64,000 nt of DNA from an uncultured Prevotellaceae bacterium. GTDB lineage: Bacteria; Bacteroidota; Bacteroidia; Bacteroidales; Bacteroidaceae. Under the pieces are notes generated by a model. It saw only the letters and a list, made by a program, of their open reading frames with translations. It did no database searches and was not told where the DNA came from. Shown here piece after piece: positions 59,480-64,000 of this stretch; position 1 is the first letter of the stretch, and each line of letters starts with the position of its first letter. The translations under genes and the position numbers were made by a program. The DNA is taken from NCBI GenBank assembly GCA_946540735.1, contig CAMNIN010000001.1:1-64000 (forward strand), written 5' to 3'.

Positions 59480-61444
59480 ATGATAAAAATCACATTCCCC
59501 GACGGCACTGTGCGTGAGTACGAGCAGGGTGTCACCGGTCTTCAAATCGCCGAGAGTATCTCACCGGCTCTCGCCCGCAACGTTGTATCTTGCGGTGTCA
59601 ATGGTGAGACCGTTGAGCTCAACCGCCCGATTCTCAACGATGCCTCGATCGCACTCTACAAATTCGAGGACGAGGAGGGCAAGCACACCTTCTGGCACAC
59701 CAGTGCCCACCTGCTGGCTGAGGCCTTGCAGGAACTTTATCCCGGCATCCAGTTCGGATTCGGTCCTGCTGTGGAGAACGGCTTCTTCTATGATGTCATG
59801 CCCAAGGAGGGGGATGTCATCTCGGAGAGCGACTTCCCGAAGATCGAGGCCAAGATGATGGAACTGGCGAAGAAAGATGAGCCGGTGGTGCGCCACGATG
59901 TGTCGAAAGCTGATGCCTTGAAGGAATTCAAGGCCGACGGTCAAGACTACAAATGCGAGCATATCGAGCAGGACCTTGAGGACGGCACGATTTCCACTTA
60001 TACCCAAGGAGCCTTCACCGACCTCTGCCGTGGTCCTCACTTGATGAGCACCGGTGCCATCAAGGCCCTGAAGATCACCAGCGTGGCCGGCGCATTCTGG
60101 CGCGGCGACGCCAAGCGTGAGCAGATGACCCGTATCTATGGCATCTCGTTCCCCAAGAAGAAGATGCTCGACGAGTATCTCGTGATGCTCGAGGAGGCCA
60201 AGAAGCGCGACCACCGCAAGATCGGCAAGGAGATGGAACTCTTCATGTTCTCCGAGCGTGTGGGCAAGGGACTTCCCATTTGGCTTCCGAAAGGCACCGA
60301 CCTGCGTCTCCGCTTGCAGGATATGCTTCGTAAGATCCAGAAGCGCTTCGGCTATCAGGAGGTCATCACCCCCCATATCGGCAGCAAGAATCTCTATGTC
60401 ACCTCCGGGCACTATGCCCATTACGGCAAGGACTCGTTCCAGCCCATCCATACCCCCGAGGAGGATGAGGAATACATGCTCAAGCCGATGAACTGCCCTC
60501 ACCACTGTGAGGTGTTTGCCATGAAGCCGCGTTCTTATAAGGACCTGCCACTCCGCATCGCTGAGTTCGGCACGGTCTACCGCTACGAGAAGAGTGGCGA
60601 GTTGCACGGACTCACCCGTGTGCGCTCTTTCACGCAGGACGATGCCCATATCTTCTGCTGTCCCGACCAGGTGAAGAATGAGTTCCTCCGTGTGATGGAT
60701 ATCATCCAGGCCGTATTCAAGATTTTCGAGTTTGACAACTTTGAGGCACAGATCTCACTGCGCGACCCGAAGGACACCGAGAAATACATCGGCAGCGACG
60801 AGGTGTGGGCAGAGAGCGAGCAGGCCATCATCGATGCCTGCCGTGAGAAAGGCCTCGAGGCCAAGATCGAGTATGGAGAGGCCGCTTTCTATGGACCCAA
60901 GCTCGACTTCATGGTGAAAGATGCCATCGGCCGCCGTTGGCAGCTTGGCACGATCCAGGTCGACTACAACCTGCCGCAGCGTTTCAAGTTGGAGTACACC
61001 GCCGAGGACAACTCCAAGCAGACCCCTGTGATGGTGCACCGTGCCCCGTTTGGTTCGATGGAGCGCTTCACCGCAGTGCTCATCGAGCACACCGCAGGCC
61101 ATTTCCCGCTTTGGCTCACGCCCGACCAGGTGGCCATCCTGCCGATCTCTGAGAAGTTCAACGACTATGCCCGTGAGGTGGCCAAGTGTTTCGACGAGAA
61201 AGGTGTGCGCGCCGTCATCGACGACCGCAATGAGAAGATCGGCCGCAAGATCCGTGACAATGAGCTCAAACGTGTGCCCTACATGGTGATTGTCGGTGAG
61301 AAAGAGGCTGCTGAGGGACTCGTTTCGATGCGTAAGCAAGGTGGCGGCGAACAGGCCACGATGACGGTGCAGGAGTTTGCCGACCGTATCAATGCCGAGG
61401 TAGCCTCCATGCTTGAGGCCACGAATATCCAGCCCAAGGACTGA
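59480..61444 (+). CDS. thrS: Threonine--tRNA ligase
   Basis: Start reset to [20 protein letters not shown] (TGS domain) at 59480; [63 protein letters not shown]. Confidence 0.98.
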   Translation: MIKITFPDGTVREYEQGVTGLQIAESISPALARNVVSCGVNGETVELNRPILNDASIALYKFEDEEGKHTFWHTSAHLLAEALQELYPGIQFGFGPAVENGFFYDVMPKEGDVISESDFPKIEAKMMELAKKDEPVVRHDVSKADALKEFKADGQDYKCEHIEQDLEDGTISTYTQGAFTDLCRGPHLMSTGAIKALKITSVAGAFWRGDAKREQMTRIYGISFPKKKMLDEYLVMLEEAKKRDHRKIGKEMELFMFSERVGKGLPIWLPKGTDLRLRLQDMLRKIQKRFGYQEVITPHIGSKNLYVTSGHYAHYGKDSFQPIHTPEEDEEYMLKPMNCPHHCEVFAMKPRSYKDLPLRIAEFGTVYRYEKSGELHGLTRVRSFTQDDAHIFCCPDQVKNEFLRVMDIIQAVFKIFEFDNFEAQISLRDPKDTEKYIGSDEVWAESEQAIIDACREKGLEAKIEYGEAAFYGPKLDFMVKDAIGRRWQLGTIQVDYNLPQRFKLEYTAEDNSKQTPVMVHRAPFGSMERFTAVLIEHTAGHFPLWLTPDQVAILPISEKFNDYAREVAKCFDEKGVRAVIDDRNEKIGRKIRDNELKRVPYMVIVGEKEAAEGLVSMRKQGGGEQATMTVQEFADRINAEVASMLEATNIQPKD

Positions 61445-61470
61445 TTCCTGAGTTCAGGGAGACACTATAG

Positions 61471-61510
61471 GTGGGCATGGCAAAATCACAGCCATGCCCA
61501 CAATTTTTTT
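61471..61510 (+). terminator. Rho-independent terminator after thrS
   Basis: GTGGGCATGGC-aaaatcaca-GCCATGCCCAC-aattttttt. Confidence 0.92.
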
Positions 61511-61520
61511 CAAAAATTAT

Positions 61521-61551
61521 TTTGCTAATTATCTAATTTATTGTAACTTTG
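61521..61551 (+). promoter_or_regulatory. Bacteroidetes-type promoter of infC-rpmI-rplT
   Basis: TTTG 61521-61524, exactly 19 nt, TAACTTTG 61544-61551; ATG at 61576. Confidence 0.85.
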
Positions 61552-61575
61552 CAGCCGCTTATCAAAAAAAGTTGA

Positions 61576-62277
61576 ATGAAGAACGACAAAAAGACCAATC
61601 AGTACCGTGTGAATGAGCAGATCCGCGTGAGAGAGGTGCGCGTCGTCGGCGACGACGGTTCCACTGTCATGCCCACCCGTCAGGCGCTGGATATAGCCAG
61701 GCAAAAAGGAGTGGATCTCGTTGAGATTTCCCCCAACGCACAGCCTCCTGTCTGTCGCTTCATCGACTATTCCAAGTTCCTCTACCAGCAGAAGAAGCGG
61801 GCCAAGGAGATGAAGGCCAAGCAGGTGAAGGTGGAGGTGAAGGAGATCAGGTTCGGACCTCAGACAGGCGACAACGACTACGCCTTCAAGCTCAAGCACG
61901 CCAAGGAGTTTCTCCTCGAGGGCAACAAGGTGAGGGCTTACGTCTTCTTCCGCGGCCGTTCGATCCTCTTCAAGGAGCAGGGTGAAGTGCTCTTGCTTCG
62001 TTTCGCCAACGACCTGGAGGAATTTGGCAAGGTGGAGCAGCTGCCCCAGCTTGAAGGTAAGAAGATGGCCATCTTCATCGCGCCCAAGAAAGCCGGTGTG
62101 GCCAAGAAGAGTCAGCAGAAGATGGACCGTGAGAAGCGCGAGGCTGAGGCCAAGGAAGCAGCCCGCCAGGCCGACGCTGAGGCCAGTGCGGCACCCGCCA
62201 ACGGCGGTTTGTTCGCCAATGCGAAGATCAGCGAGGAAGCTCTGAAGAAGCTGACCAATCAGAAAGAAGAAGAGTAA
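61576..62277 (+). CDS. infC: Translation initiation factor IF-3 with charged C-terminal extension
   Basis: [69 protein letters not shown]. Confidence 0.97.
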   Translation: MKNDKKTNQYRVNEQIRVREVRVVGDDGSTVMPTRQALDIARQKGVDLVEISPNAQPPVCRFIDYSKFLYQQKKRAKEMKAKQVKVEVKEIRFGPQTGDNDYAFKLKHAKEFLLEGNKVRAYVFFRGRSILFKEQGEVLLLRFANDLEEFGKVEQLPQLEGKKMAIFIAPKKAGVAKKSQQKMDREKREAEAKEAARQADAEASAAPANGGLFANAKISEEALKKLTNQKEEE

Positions 62278-62340
62278 AGTGCGTAACGCCCGGTATATGC
62301 GTTGCCACTGTAATAAATAACCAAAACCAATAGTAAAAAA

Positions 62341-62538
62341 ATGCCAAAAGTTAAAACTAACTCCGGTGCCAAGAAGAGATTCCGTTTCACCGGAACAGGT
62401 AAGATCAAGAGACATCATGCTTACCACAGCCACATTCTGACAAAGAAGACAAAGAAGCAAAAGCGTAATCTGGTTCATCAGGCAATTGTTGACCGCAGCA
62501 ACCTCAAGCAGGTGCGTGATCTCCTCTGTCTGCGTTAA
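62341..62538 (+). CDS. rpmI: 50S ribosomal protein L35
   Basis: [44 protein letters not shown]. Confidence 0.98.
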   Translation: MPKVKTNSGAKKRFRFTGTGKIKRHHAYHSHILTKKTKKQKRNLVHQAIVDRSNLKQVRDLLCLR

Positions 62539-62569
62539 TTCAAGTCAAACATTTTAAAGGAAAAAAACT

Positions 62570-62914
62570 ATGCCAAGATCAGTAAACCACGTTGCTTCAA
62601 GAGCAAAGAGAAAGAGAATACTTAAGCTTACAAGGGGTTATTTTGGTGCCCGTAAGAATGTTTGGACTGTTGCCAAAAACACATGGGAGAAGGGTCTCAC
62701 CTATGCTTACCGTGATCGCCGCAACAAGAAGCGCACTTTCCGTGCTTTGTGGATCCAGCGTATCAACGCTGCTGCCCGCATCAACGGCATGAGCTACTCA
62801 CAGTTCATGGGTGCTCTCACCAAGGCTGGTATCGAGATCAACCGCAAGGTGCTCGCCGACCTCGCTGTCAACAATCCCGAGGCTTTCAAGGCCATCGTTG
62901 AGAAAGTGAAGTAA
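62570..62914 (+). CDS. rplT: 50S ribosomal protein L20
   Basis: [37 protein letters not shown]. Confidence 0.98.
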   Translation: MPRSVNHVASRAKRKRILKLTRGYFGARKNVWTVAKNTWEKGLTYAYRDRRNKKRTFRALWIQRINAAARINGMSYSQFMGALTKAGIEINRKVLADLAVNNPEAFKAIVEKVK

Positions 62915-62931
62915 ATCCAGTTTCCACAGCA

Positions 62932-62970
62932 TAAAAAAGCGCAGGCTCTCAGAGGAGTCCTGCGCTTTTT
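62932..62970 (+). terminator. Terminator between rplT and convergent tex
   Basis: AAAAAAGCGCAGG-ctctcagaggagt-CCTGCGCTTTTTT; symmetric A/T tracts allow bidirectional use. Confidence 0.92.
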
Positions 62971-62986
62971 TGTATGCCTTCGGCGG

Positions 62987-64000
62987 CTATAGTCCTTTCA
63001 TGGTCAGTGAAATGCGGTTGCGGCGGAAGTCGATTTCCTTGACTTTGACCATGACGTGCTGGTGGAGGTGCACGACATCGTTGGGGTCTTTCACAAACTT
63101 GTCGGCCAGTTGGGAGATATGCACGAGTCCGTCTTGGTGGACGCCGATGTCGACAAATACGCCGAAGTTGGTGATGTTGGTGATGATGCCCGGCAGGATC
63201 ATACCCTCCACGAGGTCGTCGATGCTCGTCACGTTGGGGTCGAACTCAAATTCCTCGATCTGCTGGCGCGGGTCACGCCCAGGCTTCTCCAGTTCCTTCA
63301 TGATGTCGGTGAGGGTGGGGATGCCGATGGTGTCGCTCACATACCGGCGGATGTCGATGCCACTCCGTTTCTGCTTGTCGCTGATGAGGTCCTCGACGGT
63401 GCAGCCGCAGTCCTTGGCCATCTGTGCCACGATGCCATAGCTCTCGGGGTGCACCGCACTGTTGTCCAGCGGATTCTTGGCACCTGGTATGCGGAGGAAG
63501 CCAGCGCATTGCTCGTAGGCGGCAGGCCCCAGGCGGGGCACCTTTTTCAGTTGGGCGCGGCTGGTGAAGGCTCCGTTCTCCTTGCGGTATTCCACGATGT
63601 TGCGGGCCAGGGTGGGACCCAGTCCGCTCACATAGGTGAGCAGGTGCTGACTGGCCGTATTGAGGTCGACGCCAACGGCATTGACACAGCTCTCCACGGT
63701 CAGGTCAAGACTCTTCTTCAGCTTGGCCTGGTCGACATCGTGCTGGTACTGGCCCACGCCGATGCTCTTGGGGTCGATCTTCACCAGTTCGGCCAGCGGG
63801 TCCATCAGCCGCCTGCCAATGCTCACTGCTCCGCGCACCGTCACGTCCTCGTCGGGAAACTCCTCACGGGCTGTCTTCGAGGCGGAATAGACCGATGCAC
63901 CATCCTCGCTGACCACGAAAGTCTGCACGCTGTGCTTCGTGTCGAGGTCCTTCACGAATCGCGTCGTCTCTCGGCTCGCCGTACCATTGCCGATAGCGAT
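62987..64000 (-). CDS. tex: Tex family RNA-binding transcriptional accessory protein, C-terminal part (runs off the right edge)
   Basis: [12 protein letters not shown]..., [60 protein letters not shown]-terminal S1 domain [37 protein letters not shown]. Confidence 0.96.
   Translation of the reverse strand: MAIGNGTASRETTRFVKDLDTKHSVQTFVVSEDGASVYSASKTAREEFPDEDVTVRGAVSIGRRLMDPLAELVKIDPKSIGVGQYQHDVDQAKLKKSLDLTVESCVNAVGVDLNTASQHLLTYVSGLGPTLARNIVEYRKENGAFTSRAQLKKVPRLGPAAYEQCAGFLRIPGAKNPLDNSAVHPESYGIVAQMAKDCGCTVEDLISDKQKRSGIDIRRYVSDTIGIPTLTDIMKELEKPGRDPRQQIEEFEFDPNVTSIDDLVEGMILPGIITNITNFGVFVDIGVHQDGLVHISQLADKFVKDPNDVVHLHQHVMVKVKEIDFRRNRISLTMKGL

Overview
The window looks like a Bacteroidales (Prevotella-like) chromosome segment; this lineage call is inferred from gene content and TTTG-N19-TAnnTTTG promoters. 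Most of it is core and housekeeping: an asymmetric heterodimeric ABC exporter, ligA, a Nudix hydrolase, an SDR, pheS, murB, an SPOR protein, ruvX, def, a TPR protein, thrS and infC-rpmI-rplT, plus the end of tex at the right edge. It also holds a cobalamin-riboswitch-controlled operon (BtuB-like receptor, BtuG-like propeller and two further secreted proteins), orphan secreted GH43 and GH30 enzymes, a patatin/beta-barrel protein, a TolC-HlyD-ABC2 efflux cluster with no local ATPase, and an AAA-ATPase/PD-(D/E)XK protein. A decayed mobile-element-like island lies at about 30.7-33.0 kb. The most unusual signal is a dispersed intergenic repeat at three loci (about 0.43-1.07, 30.43-30.65 and 37.68-38.40 kb). 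Each locus carries the same four-palindrome module, (stem)ATT-NNN-AAT(stem), with palindrome centres spaced 30/22/30 bp. The module is tandemly amplified with a 233 bp period at one locus and a 171 bp period at another, and it is inverted relative to a shared ~60 bp tail at the third. All calls come from reading the sequence and the supplied ORF track; no database search was run.
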